A stretch of 64,000 nucleotides of DNA from Desulfovibrio sp. (GCA_030145055.1 JAQYWK010000002.1:784824-848823); one strand, 5' to 3'; shown: positions 50,612-61,065, numbered from the stretch's first letter. Numbers and translations: made by a program. The notes: generated by a model from the letters alone, not told the origin.

Positions 50612-53005
50612 ATGAATATCACTCTTGGAACAAAAGCGGAAACCTTGGAAGCGTTACTAAACGCAGGCTTTAACGTACCAAAAGTTTTTTATTTTGGAAC
50701 AGGAGAATGGGAAAAGGATTCCGATTCCATTTTAGACCGTATCTGCCAGAATTTTGCTGAAGACAACGCTGTTGTTGTGCGCAGTAGCTCCGTTGCCGAA
50801 GACGGTCGCGAAGCCTCTGCTGCGGGTTCTTTTGAGTCAATTCTAAACATTGATATTAACGAGCGCAGTTCTCTAAAAGACGCCATCACAAAAGTAATTG
50901 CCTCCTATGACAGCTGCGAAGGGGATCAGGTCCTAATCCAGCCCATGATCTCCAACATTGAAGCCAGCGGGGTAATTATGACCCGCTGCCTCGAAGACGG
51001 CTCCCCCTACTATGTAATCAATTACGATGACGAATCAGGAAAAACCGACTCCATCACCGGCGGGCAGGGCGTAAGCAAAACCATCTTCATCTACAAAGGT
51101 TTTTCTCTGGAATATTTCAGCTCCAAACGTGTCAAAAAAATGATGGAGTTGGTTTATGCTTTGGAAAAGGTTTTTCCCAAAATTCCATTGGATATTGAAT
51201 TTGCCCTTGACCGTAACCTTGATATGCACCTTTTTCAGGTCCGCAGAATCTGCACGGTAAAACACTGGCACCCCAATGTGGAAAGCATTGTTTCCACGAA
51301 AATCAGTTTTGTTGAAAATTTTGTTTCCAACTATTTTAAAAAACGGTTCGGCGTTTTTGGCGAGCGGACAATTTTAGGGGTCATGCCGGATTGGAACCCC
51401 GCTGAAATAATAGGAGTCACCCCAAAGCCCCTCGCCGCCTCGCTGTACCGTGAAATCATCACCCGCTCAACATGGAGAAAGAGTAGGGAAATGATGGGCT
51501 ATATAAAAAATGTCCCAGAGGAGCTTATGGTTTTGGTGGCCGGTCGGCCCTACATCGATGTGCGCAATAGTTTTAACTCCTTTTTACCCGCAGGGATAAA
51601 GCCGGAAGTAGCGGAAAAAATCGTGAGCGGTTACATTGAGCGTTTGGATAAGAACCCGCAATGTCATGATAAAGTTGAATTTGAAATTGCAGCAACGGTC
51701 TTTGATCCCTGTTTTGATGAAAATTTTAAAAACCGTTATCTCGGCCTTTTAACTGAATCCGAATTTGAGCATTACCGGGAAAAACTGCTTGAACTGACTA
51801 ATTTTAATCTCGACCAGAAAAACACCCTGCTGCCTGCTTACGAAAGCATAGAAGAGCTAAAATCCCGGCAAAAAATGTATCCGAAACTTGATTCCGAGAT
51901 AAGCTTTTTTGAACTCACTTCCATCCTGCGTTCTCTTTTGAATGATTGTATTGAGTTTGGAACAATTCCATTTTCCATTATTGCGCGGCACGGTTTTATT
52001 ACAGAATCCCTGCTGAGAAGCCTTGTATACAAAAAGGTAATCAGCAAGGAACGGGTGGAGGAGTTCAAGAGATCCATCGCAACTGTTTCCGGTGAAATGA
52101 GCAAACACTTTAATGAAATCTGTTCAAGCGGTAGTCATGAAGTGTCTGCAAAAAAAAAATTTATAGCCAAATATGGCCACTTGCGGCCCGGAACCTACGA
52201 CATTCTTTCCTTCAAATACTCAGACAGGGAAAATTTATTTTCAAAAATCCCCAGCTGTCAGGCAACAACTCAAATCCACAAAGATTTTGTTTTAACCCCG
52301 GCGGAACGCAAGGCCATTGATGAAATTTTAGCAGGAAGCGGAATAGAGAACATTGATGCGGATGTGTTCCTTGAATACTCCGCCAAAGCTATTTCCGGCA
52401 GGGAATATGCAAAATTCGTCTTTACAAAAAACCTGTCCCTCATTCTGGACGGTCTTGCTTTGTGGGGAGAAAAAATAGGACTTACCAAAGAAGAAGTAGC
52501 CATGCTCAACCTGCCGGACATAATGGATTCCCTTTACTCCCATCTCGATAGTTCTGTTTATGGACATTATGAAGAATTGGTCCGCAAAGGGAAAAAGCAG
52601 TTTGAGTTGGCAAACTATTTCAAGTTAAGCTACCTGATCCGCTCTCCCGCTGACGTTTATGTTGTTCCACAGCATCGCTGCGCACCCAATTTTATTTCCA
52701 GCAAAAAGGTTGAAGCACCCATAGTTACGGTGAGCAGCACTTCTACGGAAAATGAAAATATGGCAGGGGCAATTGTTTGTATTGAAAGTGCAGACCCCGG
52801 TTATGACTGGATTTTTACCCGAAAAATAGCGGGGCTGGTGACCAAGTACGGCGGCACGAACTCACATATGGCTATCCGCTGCGCGGAATATGGATTGCCC
52901 GCAGCAATCGGTTGTGGGGAAATGCTTTATGATAAAATAAGTAGCGCCAACTTTTGCAGCCTTGATGCGGACTTAAAACAGATTACCCCTTGCGAGATGC
53001 AATAG
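50612..53005 (+). CDS. Dikinase-like kinase resembling Campylobacter Cj1418 (L-glutamine kinase)
   Basis: AVVVRSSSVAEDGREASAAGSFESIL ATP-grasp; C-term GLVTKYGGTNSHMAIRCAEYGLPAAIGCG phosphohistidine domain; context. Confidence 0.75.
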   Translation: MNITLGTKAETLEALLNAGFNVPKVFYFGTGEWEKDSDSILDRICQNFAEDNAVVVRSSSVAEDGREASAAGSFESILNIDINERSSLKDAITKVIASYDSCEGDQVLIQPMISNIEASGVIMTRCLEDGSPYYVINYDDESGKTDSITGGQGVSKTIFIYKGFSLEYFSSKRVKKMMELVYALEKVFPKIPLDIEFALDRNLDMHLFQVRRICTVKHWHPNVESIVSTKISFVENFVSNYFKKRFGVFGERTILGVMPDWNPAEIIGVTPKPLAASLYREIITRSTWRKSREMMGYIKNVPEELMVLVAGRPYIDVRNSFNSFLPAGIKPEVAEKIVSGYIERLDKNPQCHDKVEFEIAATVFDPCFDENFKNRYLGLLTESEFEHYREKLLELTNFNLDQKNTLLPAYESIEELKSRQKMYPKLDSEISFFELTSILRSLLNDCIEFGTIPFSIIARHGFITESLLRSLVYKKVISKERVEEFKRSIATVSGEMSKHFNEICSSGSHEVSAKKKFIAKYGHLRPGTYDILSFKYSDRENLFSKIPSCQATTQIHKDFVLTPAERKAIDEILAGSGIENIDADVFLEYSAKAISGREYAKFVFTKNLSLILDGLALWGEKIGLTKEEVAMLNLPDIMDSLYSHLDSSVYGHYEELVRKGKKQFELANYFKLSYLIRSPADVYVVPQHRCAPNFISSKKVEAPIVTVSSTSTENENMAGAIVCIESADPGYDWIFTRKIAGLVTKYGGTNSHMAIRCAEYGLPAAIGCGEMLYDKISSANFCSLDADLKQITPCEMQ

Positions 53006-53007
53006 TC

Positions 53008-53640
53008 ATGTCCTTAAAAATCGGTTTGACCATGCGCAGCTGTGACGCCACAGAGTATGTTGAACCGCGGCATGGTTTGGCTCTTGACTGGATTACATTT
53101 ATGGAAAATGTTTTTCCGGGGGCTATTTGGACAGGGATTCCCAACCTCGGGAAAGATACGCTGCGTCATGTAAAAGGTTTTGGAATAAACGGTGTACTCC
53201 TTACCGGAGGCGAGGACTTCGGTAAAAATCCCGACCGTGACGAAACGGAATTTGAGCTTATCAGGTTTTGTCTTGAAAACGGCTACCCGATCCTTGGTAT
53301 TTGCCGTGGAATGCAGGTACTAAATATTTATTTCGGGGGGCAGATTTCTTCTGTTGCCGGAGAAAAACATGTGGCAACAAATCACGCAATATTTTTAAAA
53401 AGAAAAATTTGCGGTGCAATAAAAGCTGAAGTAAATTCCTTTCATGGTAACGCAATAGCAGAAAAAAATCTGGCCCCGGATTTAAACCCACTTGCTGTTG
53501 ATGAAGATGGGAACATAGAAGCTTTTTACGGGGATGAAAACAAAGTTCTGGGCCTTATGTGGCACCCGGAACGGACATCAAAGCCAAGCCGCATTGATTC
53601 TGAATTGATCCATCTTGTTTTTGAGGGACGGAAATTCTGA
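53008..53640 (+). CDS. Class I glutamine amidotransferase/peptidase C26 resembling Cj1417
   Basis: GVLLTGGEDF, ILGICRGMQVLNIYFGG, GLMWHPERTS. Confidence 0.8.
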   Translation: MSLKIGLTMRSCDATEYVEPRHGLALDWITFMENVFPGAIWTGIPNLGKDTLRHVKGFGINGVLLTGGEDFGKNPDRDETEFELIRFCLENGYPILGICRGMQVLNIYFGGQISSVAGEKHVATNHAIFLKRKICGAIKAEVNSFHGNAIAEKNLAPDLNPLAVDEDGNIEAFYGDENKVLGLMWHPERTSKPSRIDSELIHLVFEGRKF

Positions 53641-53672
53641 AAATGATGTTTGATTTACCATAAAGGCGGATT

Positions 53673-54100
53673 ATGCAGGCAATTATCTTAGCCGCAGGGC
53701 GCGGTTCAAGAATGAAAGAGGCAACCAAGGATAGACCCGAATGCCTTGTTGAACTTATGGGCAACCCCCTACTGGCAGCTTGAAGCATTACGCAAGGGCG
53801 GGGCCAGTGATTTTTCCACCGTGGATAACCTGTGCTGGGCTGATTCAAATATGGTCGAGACTCTGCGCCATGCCTCGCCGTGGCTGGGCTATTTTTTCAG
53901 ACCTGTTCTCTGAGTTGGGACAAAAAAAATGGATAAACTGGACATGACCGCTTTGCTACGTTTACTTTTTTGATAAAGGAATAGAAATAGGCGTAGTTCC
54001 AGTAGCCGGCAAATGGGCTAAAGCTGATTCCATGGAAGATATTATGGCCTATGAAAATGTTTTATCCCAAACTAAATTTTGGAGCCATGATTGGCGGTAA
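53673..54100 (+). pseudogene. NTP-transferase (Cj1416-like cytidylyltransferase) remnant
   Basis: MQAIILAAGRGSRMKEATKDRPECLVELMGNPLLAA* then out-of-frame fragments ending VVPVAGKWAKADSMEDIMAYENVLSQ. Confidence 0.75.
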
Positions 54101-54115
54101 TTAAAGGAGTAAAAA

Positions 54116-54325
54116 ATGAAACATGGTGATTTTACAGGATTAGCAGAAAACTACAGCCTTTACCGCCCGGGGTATTCAGGATTTGTCGTTGATTTTATTT
54201 GCGATGTGGTAAAAGGAAAATTTGAACAATTCATTGATTACATAAAAGAAAGAACAAATGGCGAAACAAATATTAACGCCCACTATCAAACCCGCGCATG
54301 GGTCGCGCAAAAGAAAAAATCATGA
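54116..54325 (+). pseudogene. SAM-methyltransferase N-terminal fragment with internal deletion
   Basis: MKHGDFTGLAENYSLYRPGYSGFVVDFICD joined directly to an unrelated-looking tail; only 69 aa. Confidence 0.5.
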
Positions 54326-54843
54326 ATGGTAAAGTAATTTGGCTGACCGGTCTGTCGGCATCGGGAAAATCAACAATAGCCCAGGAAGTACAGCAACTCC
54401 TCAAAGAGCTGGGAATAGTTCCGCTACTGCTTGATGGGGACGAGTTCCGCGAAGCTGTGGCTGATCACAATTGCGGTCATGACCCCAAAAACAGAGTTAT
54501 AAATGCATATCGAATCAGCCGCTTTGCCAATTTAGCAGCAAGACAGGGACTGGTGGTCATTGTGGCCACCATGTCCCTTTTCCATGAAATCCATAATTGG
54601 AACCGTAAAAATTTCCCAGATTACTTCGAAGTATTTATCAAGGCTGATTTAGAAATATTAAAACAAAGAGATCCTAAAGGGCTGTATAAAAACTTCAGCA
54701 GCGGAAATGCCGAAAACCTTCCCGGAATGGACCTTACACCCGAATTCCCTTTAAATCCTGACCTGATAATCGATAATAACGGGCAACTTGATGAAGTGGG
54801 AAAACTGGCAGGATATATCTTAAGCAAATGCGGCTTTCTATAA
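54322..54843 (+). CDS. APS-kinase-fold kinase resembling Cj1415
   Basis: VIWLTGLSASGKSTIAQEVQQLL; LLDGDEFREAV; IKADLEILKQRDPKGLY. Confidence 0.8.
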   Translation: MNGKVIWLTGLSASGKSTIAQEVQQLLKELGIVPLLLDGDEFREAVADHNCGHDPKNRVINAYRISRFANLAARQGLVVIVATMSLFHEIHNWNRKNFPDYFEVFIKADLEILKQRDPKGLYKNFSSGNAENLPGMDLTPEFPLNPDLIIDNNGQLDEVGKLAGYILSKCGFL

Positions 54844-54871
54844 TTAAAAAGAAAACTTACACACAAAAATT

Positions 54872-55108
54872 TTATCGATATGCAAAAAAAATGGTCTTTA
54901 TTGTACGGGGTGTTACTTTTAAATTTGGTTCCTCGACGTTCCGGTAGCCTCTTGCTCGGGCTCTCGCGGCTTGAAATACCCCATTGAAACCTTCAAGTCG
55001 GGCGTTAGTGTGCCCGGAGCGCCAACGGAAAAGAATTCTCTCCAGGTGTTTTTCAAATGTCTTCAGGGACGTTTGAACATGGACAAGAAAGGGTTCGTCT
55101 TGTGCCAA
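54872..55108 (-). pseudogene. ISL3-family transposase C-terminal fragment
   Basis: ERILFRWRSGHTNARLEGFNGVFQAARARARGYRN. Confidence 0.8.
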
Positions 55109-55130
55109 GCGATAAGCATAATTTAGGAAA

Positions 55131-55437
55131 TTACCCCGTATCCGAATAATTTGCAGGTGTAGTTAAGCCTCCGAGAATAAATCCATTCTTAGCATCCGTA
55201 CCCATGTGAATTTTATAACCATAATGAAATTGGCCACATTTCTTGAGCCATGAAGCATCGACATCATCTGAGTAGGATATCTCTAGTTTTGAGGAATCTT
55301 CTTTGCGATCTTCTGACATTTTATCGACGGTAATTGTCTTTCTCGGACGGCGGGAAGATTGTAAACCAGCTGTACATAACAGAAACTCGGCATTGTCCCG
55401 GCAGGCAAGGCTTAGCGAAGCATAGGACCTATCAAAG
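55131..55437 (-). pseudogene. IS5/IS1182-type transposase internal fragment
   Basis: DDVDASWLKKCGQFHYGYKIHMGTDAKNGFILGGLTTPANYSDTG. Confidence 0.75.
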
Positions 55438-56220
55438 TTATCTCAAATTAACTTCATGTATTCCTTGAGCCTCAAAAGGCTCTGAAATAGCATTAATTTT
55501 TTCCCAGCAAAGTCTTCTGAGAACGGGATGCATCACGTAGTATGCCCCTTGTTTACAATCATCCCCAGTGGAGCCTACGTCCTCTTGTAATCCGCTTTCA
55601 TCCTTAAACATTAAAAGAACTTCCTTTAAAACCTGCATCCTAATATAAGGATCTAAAACAAAATCAATAAAACAAGTTTGGTTCTCTTGAAGTGCAACAT
55701 TAATTTTAAATTTTTTGCGTAAAATCACTGGTCCTTCATCAATTTGGGGAGTCATAATGAACGCAGTAGCCCCGAGTTCGCCCTTCTCAAGAAGACTGTA
55801 ATAAAAACATGTACTTCCTCTATATTCGGGCACATACCCTGGATGGATATGAAGAAACTGCTTATTCATGCTTAAAGTCTGCGAGGAAAGAATCCCACCG
55901 CCGCTAAAAAGTATATATTCGCTCTCACAATTCCTTAAAGTGGACACTAGTTCCGGGTCATTAATCGACTGTGTATCCACCCGTACCAGCTTAACATCTT
56001 CTGGGAAAACGTCTGTAAGACTCAACCGGTAGTCATAAAAGAGAACATCGTATTCGTACTCCTCTGCCTCCGTCATAAAACCTGATGAAAAGTCATAATT
56101 ATTCCCCATAACCACTATTTCCTCAGGATACAAACCTAGATCCAGAAATGCATTCAGGTATGCCCTCCCTCTGGGAGAATCCAAGTAGGCGAGGCAAATC
56201 GGCAGCTTATTCAATTTCAT
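55438..56220 (-). CDS. Formyltransferase-family protein (Formyl_trans_N)
   Basis: FLHIHPGYVPEYRGSTCFYYSLLEKGELGATAFIMTPQIDEGPVI. Confidence 0.75.
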   Translation of the reverse strand: MKLNKLPICLAYLDSPRGRAYLNAFLDLGLYPEEIVVMGNNYDFSSGFMTEAEEYEYDVLFYDYRLSLTDVFPEDVKLVRVDTQSINDPELVSTLRNCESEYILFSGGGILSSQTLSMNKQFLHIHPGYVPEYRGSTCFYYSLLEKGELGATAFIMTPQIDEGPVILRKKFKINVALQENQTCFIDFVLDPYIRMQVLKEVLLMFKDESGLQEDVGSTGDDCKQGAYYVMHPVLRRLCWEKINAISEPFEAQGIHEVNLR

Positions 56221-57565
56221 GGTACCTTCCAATAATATCTGCTTCTGAATTCAAGCTATATTCCAGCATGGGGAGAAGTGATTTCTCCAACTCAAACACC
56301 CCGCTCAACAAAAGATCGTTAACTTTCAGCAATGTATTCAAATAGCTTGTGCGTTGTGTAGAATAAAATTTAACCGCCATTGCATAAGCAAAATAGATAT
56401 AATTTTCCGCATATTGAAACGGTCCAAAACCATTTCTTAAGTCTTCGCCGCAATATACCGAATACAAATTTTTTGTAACTTCAAACCGCTGTTGCAAAAG
56501 GTCTATAACCCTGATTGCTTCCCGGTTAAAGGGATTATTCAACGATTCAGCAATAGCGTCCCGCAAAACAACCTTGATAAAAAAACCTTCCCAGCCGAAC
56601 AACTCCCGTCTGCTTTCAGGTTCAATTGCCCCTTTGATGTCATTTACACAGAAATCTTTAACCGAATACCTAATGCCTATTTTGCGAGCATCGGCATTAC
56701 GCTTTCTTATAAAACCGGGTACAGATTCGGCATCAACTTGCGCAAATCTATAATTTAAAATTTTCTTATGTCTAAGCACATCTATCGGATTAAAATTTCC
56801 TACCTGGCCTAAACGCCCGCTTTCCCACAACGAGTCTGCTATCTCAAAATCAGAAGGCTCATCGAACTCCATCCAGCCGTTGACTGTTTCGACAACTCGC
56901 ACAGCGTCGCCGTGTTCAATCAACTGGTGCAATATATCCGTCATGTATCCCTGTTCAAATTCCTTCCCTGACTGAGGCCACACAGACCGCTGCTGTTTTC
57001 TGTTGTCATAGACATCCATGAGTGACTTTGCACCTTTAGCTGAAAACTTCAGTAAACCGACATAGCGATGTGTTATCCCGCAAGAACTGTCAGCAGGCCG
57101 CCCCAACTCTGTAACAGCTCCATCGCTATCAACTGAAAATGTTTCCAGATCTAACTCAGCACTCCCAAATCTTTTTTCCCAATATCTACGCCATGCGACA
57201 TCGGCAACAACACCAATATCCACCGGACTTGACAATAACGCTCCGACAATACCTTTTTCATAAATAATATCAGCATAGGACAAAATAAATCCATCGTTTA
57301 GATGCTCCCTTGCACACATCAGAGACTCAAGCATATTGGTGGTCGCATACTTAGGGTTATGCACGTATGTTACATCGGAAAAATTAATGCACGAAGCACA
57401 GTGCCCCGTAATAACAACAATGTCCTCAATTCCAGCGGCCCTAAGAGAATCTATCTGCCATTTTATAAGAGGACTCCCTTGAAATTCAATCATTCCCTTT
57501 GGCAATTCAACTGTCCTATCACCAAGCCGTGTCCCCAACCCTGCTGCAAGAATTATTGTCTTCAT
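56207..57565 (-). CDS. NTP-transferase (sugar/phosphocholine cytidylyltransferase-like) with C-terminal extension
   Basis: MKTIILAAGLGTRLGDRTVELPKGMIEFQGSPLIKWQIDSL; 452 aa. Confidence 0.8.
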   Translation of the reverse strand: MKTIILAAGLGTRLGDRTVELPKGMIEFQGSPLIKWQIDSLRAAGIEDIVVITGHCASCINFSDVTYVHNPKYATTNMLESLMCAREHLNDGFILSYADIIYEKGIVGALLSSPVDIGVVADVAWRRYWEKRFGSAELDLETFSVDSDGAVTELGRPADSSCGITHRYVGLLKFSAKGAKSLMDVYDNRKQQRSVWPQSGKEFEQGYMTDILHQLIEHGDAVRVVETVNGWMEFDEPSDFEIADSLWESGRLGQVGNFNPIDVLRHKKILNYRFAQVDAESVPGFIRKRNADARKIGIRYSVKDFCVNDIKGAIEPESRRELFGWEGFFIKVVLRDAIAESLNNPFNREAIRVIDLLQQRFEVTKNLYSVYCGEDLRNGFGPFQYAENYIYFAYAMAVKFYSTQRTSYLNTLLKVNDLLLSGVFELEKSLLPMLEYSLNSEADIIGRYHEIE

Positions 57566-57777
57566 TAATTATTCCTAAACAATATGTTTATTAACTCTCT
57601 ATCAAGATCCGAAATAAACTACTCCCTCTCTGGAAGCCACATAATGCCAAACACAGGAGAGGAGGCTACTCTAAATCAATCATGTCCGGTTAAGTTGAAA
57701 TAAAAACGTCCAAAAACTCCTTAAAAAATATTATGTAATATGCAGCTAAACAACACATTACGCAGGATAATTTGGAC

Positions 57778-57894
57778 ATGGCTCAAAATAACACAATCCT
57801 TTCCCAACTGCTATCTTTGATTCCGAGACATGTTTTTGCGCAAATCGAACGCAAGCATCCGACAGCAAGGAAAACTCGAACTTTCGTAAGCGTT
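57778..57894 (+). pseudogene. IS4-type (DUF4372) transposase N-terminal fragment
   Basis: MAQNNTILSQLLSLIPRHVFAQIERKHPTARKTRTFVS then frame lost. Confidence 0.6.
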
Positions 57895-57935
57895 GAAACA
57901 CCTGCACCTTACAACGTAAATTGAATCTGCTATAT

Positions 57936-58114
57936 TTAGTCGTTCTTTACCATTTCCCATGGAAGCAACGCTTCGAGGTCATGGACAGACTCTATGAACG
58001 GAAGTTTTTCAAATATATAAATCAGATTTTCATGAGGATTGAGGCCGTTTGCCTTTGCTGTTTCGATCAGGATGTATATTGTTGCACTGGATTTTGCACC
58101 TCTAGGTGAACCTG
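57936..58114 (-). pseudogene. IS66-family transposase C-terminal fragment
   Basis: GSPRGAKSSATIYILIETAKANGLNPHENLIYIFEKLPFIESVHDLEALLPWEMVKND*. Confidence 0.8.
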
Positions 58115-58607
58115 AGAATAGCCAGTTTTGGCGGCCGATTTAGCATGCAGTAAACCCGATAAACCCTTTTATGGTTCCAGCGGTGTCCATGCTTGCGCAA
58201 CAGAATGAACAACTTTCTGAAGCCGTAACGAGGATAGCGGTCAGCCAGCTTGAGAAACATTTCAATAATTACGGAATCGTCTCGCGGGGTTGGCTTATAG
58301 CAATACACTGAACGGCTCAAATGTAGTGCCTCACAAGCTCCCCTGATGCTGAGACAAAAATCGTCGCATAGATAATCTACAAGTTCACGCTTCTCAGTTG
58401 GCTTTAAAGCTTTTTTGCTATAACGTCCTTCAGAGCTTCATTTTCAAGGCTTAGATTCGCAAACAGATTCTTAAGTTTGCGGTTTTCATCCTCAAGCTCC
58501 TTAAGGCGGCGGATATCAGATGCTTCCATGCCGCCATACTTGGTTTTCCATTTGTAATATGCGGCCTGACTGACTTTCACTGAACTTAGATTTCCGCATT
58601 TAAACAA
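58102..58607 (-). pseudogene. IS3-family element fragment (orfA plus start of orfB)
   Basis: ORFs 58404-58607 (KVSQAAYYKWKTKYGGMEASDIRRLKELEDENRKLKNLFANLSLENEALKDVIAKK) and 58102-58320 (LKLADRYPRYGFRKLFILLRKHGHRWNHKRVYRVYC). Confidence 0.85.
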
Positions 58608-58656
58608 CCTCCTTCATGGCTGTTTTATCAGAAATCTCTACTTTGTGCTGGGACTG

Positions 58657-60300
58657 TTATACGGGAGGGCTGCAGTCTACCTTAGACGTAAATCCGTTGT
58701 TTGCAAAATAGAGCTGCATAGGCAAAAAAACTCTAAGATTTCCAAAAAAAGCTAACAATTCTAATTTATATTCAAAGATCGCAGCATTATTAAGAATCTT
58801 TTTGTTTAGCACCGTTTGCCCATATTCGTTTGCATTTGGAGTTGTAAGAAAAATGCACCGAGGATGGCACAGGTAGTCCTCTACCTGAGCGGATGTTAAC
58901 CCCTGAAAAGATTGAATCCATGCTGCATATGGAGGACGATCGGCAGGGTTTTGGCTCAATTTGCTTATTTCATCTTCTGTAAGTAACCTAAATTCTTTTT
59001 TATCGTAGTCAATACTCAGGAAAAACCTGCTAAGGTTAGATGGAAAATTAAAATAAGAATGTCCGGGCCACCTTCTTCGTGCTAAATCATAAAGCTGTCC
59101 ATAATTAGGAGTGAGATAACTTACAGTTTTATGCGTGAGTAAAAAATTTGCCCAAAACCCCGGAGAATCCCACGCTCCGCTCAAATACGTTCTGTCGAAC
59201 TCTATCCAATTATCTCTTTTTTCATTTTTAAGACACGCTAAAATGGTATCCACAATAATATCTACACTTCCGCCTGAATTAAAAAGTTCTTTATCCCTAT
59301 TTGCAAGTACTTCTTTGGGGAGAGCTTTGGATTTAACGCATAATTTAATGGCTTTTGCTAGTTGCTCTGTATTAAATGTTGAAAAACCAAGCCCTTCAAA
59401 AGTCATTTCCTGACCTGTATAGAGGTCAGGGCGGTATGTGATATGAGGTCGCCCACTTGCTAAAGAAAATGTCATCTTACCCTGGGACACATCTGTAATA
59501 TGAACTTTAGCTCTGGAGAGAGAGTCTACATTGCTTGATTTAAAGTCAAAAATGACCCTGTGATTATCTGCGTATGATTTCTGTATGTCCTTAATTACCG
59601 AGTTTTCTTTTTCCCTTGGTTGTGGTCGAAAAATCACAGAATAATCCGGACAGGATTCTAAAGCCGTTACAATGATATCATTGTAAGCCGCAGAATATGG
59701 AGGATTACATAAATGAGGAGCTATTAAAACACTGTCCTGTCTGTTGTTATGAAGTCTAATATTTTTTCCAATAAGATCAATTTTTGGATAGCCGCACGGG
59801 ACTACCGTATATTTTTTATTTCGGGGATGAGCTGGAGGAGGGATCTTGTTTCCCCAGGCCTTTTCATATTGCTTGCCTGTACATTTGGATGCAAAAGTAT
59901 GTGGGATAAAAGCAATGTCATTAAATTCAAAATTTCCACACATGTAACCTAATTCTTCAAGCTTTTTTTTATGCGGGAAAGTATGCAGAGTTGCTAGTAC
60001 AGTGCTTGTATGTGGACATGAAAAGTTAGGTCCCGGCCACATTGTGTCTTTACACACAAAGATTTTAATATCATCCAAGCTTTCAAGATTTTCCTGTGCT
60101 ATTTCAAATTGAGGTATATCGTAATTTGTTTTTCCTATATCGCAATTGCCATAGTTCAGCAAAACAGGAACAAGCTTTTCTCTCCTTTCTAAAATTCCCT
60201 CAGCTATATATATAAGATCAATGAAATATTTAGGCCTACATAAAAATGCCACAACGGGATATTCACTTTCTTTTGCAAAATTTTTAATAGCTTCCAGCAT
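58657..60300 (-). CDS. CDP-glycerol glycerophosphotransferase-like/glycosyltransferase
   Basis: 547 aa; SVLIAPHLCNPPYSAAYNDIIVTALESCPDYSVIFRPQPREKE...SRAKVHITDVSQGKMTFSLASGRPHITYRP. Confidence 0.6.
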   Translation of the reverse strand: MLEAIKNFAKESEYPVVAFLCRPKYFIDLIYIAEGILERREKLVPVLLNYGNCDIGKTNYDIPQFEIAQENLESLDDIKIFVCKDTMWPGPNFSCPHTSTVLATLHTFPHKKKLEELGYMCGNFEFNDIAFIPHTFASKCTGKQYEKAWGNKIPPPAHPRNKKYTVVPCGYPKIDLIGKNIRLHNNRQDSVLIAPHLCNPPYSAAYNDIIVTALESCPDYSVIFRPQPREKENSVIKDIQKSYADNHRVIFDFKSSNVDSLSRAKVHITDVSQGKMTFSLASGRPHITYRPDLYTGQEMTFEGLGFSTFNTEQLAKAIKLCVKSKALPKEVLANRDKELFNSGGSVDIIVDTILACLKNEKRDNWIEFDRTYLSGAWDSPGFWANFLLTHKTVSYLTPNYGQLYDLARRRWPGHSYFNFPSNLSRFFLSIDYDKKEFRLLTEDEISKLSQNPADRPPYAAWIQSFQGLTSAQVEDYLCHPRCIFLTTPNANEYGQTVLNKKILNNAAIFEYKLELLAFFGNLRVFLPMQLYFANNGFTSKVDCSPPV

Positions 60301-60457
60301 AATTCCTATCCTTTTGTATCAATGTTATTCTTTACCCCAGAAAGCAAATGGCTCATAATCAGGATACGGGTAAAACCCCTTATTCAATTTTACAGAATAA
60401 TCTTGCTGGCCAAAAAGTTTTTTTTACAAGAGAAAGAACCGTTTGAGGAGTGCCGCT

Positions 60458-60841
60458 TCAGATATGGCTTATACCTGTTTTATTTTTATCTAAAACAAGA
60501 TCTTTTAACTTTGCAGCAACAAGGCTAACCGGTAGGAAATCGCGAATTTGATCGCCGTTAGACATATTAAATTCAGCTTTGCTGTTAGCAATAGTATCCT
60601 GAATCTGCGAGTACAAAGAGTTAGGCGCCTGCCCTTTTCCATACATATAAAAAATTCTTGCCCATTGAAAATCAACATTTTTATTGCGGAAATGTTTTTC
60701 CAGTGCGACTCGCAGCATATTCTTGCCTTTCCAATATCTAATAACAGGAGCCGGAGGGGTATTTACATAAATTTCTCCTTCAGTAAGTCCATATTCAAAG
60801 CAAGTGCCAGCAATAAGTAAATGTGTTGCTCCTTGGGAAGT
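60458..60841 (-). pseudogene. NAD-dependent epimerase/dehydratase C-terminal fragment
   Basis: HLLIAGTCFEYGLTEG...ARIFYMYGKGQAPNSLYSQIQDTIANSKAEFNMSNGDQIRDFLPVSLVAAKL. Confidence 0.6.
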
Positions 60842-60955
60842 AATTTTTTACCTAATCTGAGCGATTCACCAACCTGACACAACATCAATCCTAGCGTATC
60901 ATCTCGTTTTTGTTTACAATCTTATCCAGCTCAACGTCAAAACAATTTCACCCAT

Positions 60956-61065
60956 ATGGTGGAGGGCTGGATGTCCAAGCACAAGCGTAGCAAATCAAAA
61001 TTCATCGACGATGTCCAGGTCACAAACGACTGTCTAACGGGGCGGGCAGGGCTCAACTGATCCTG
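60956..61065 (+). pseudogene. IS1380-like transposase N-terminal fragment
   Basis: MVEGWMSKHKRSKSKFIDDVQVTNDCLTGRAGLN. Confidence 0.45.

Noticed and set aside
50612-53005. ppsA (PEP synthase)
   Set aside because: No recognised C-terminal PEP/pyruvate TIM-barrel region after the phosphohistidine domain, which lies at the C-terminus; context fits a small-molecule kinase better
54116-54325. Intact small protein of 69 aa
   Set aside because: N-terminus reads as the start of a SAM methyltransferase joined to a short tail; treated as a deletion remnant
54322-54843. cysC (sulfate assimilation APS kinase)
   Set aside because: Neighbours are Cj1416-Cj1418-like genes and no sulfate assimilation genes are present
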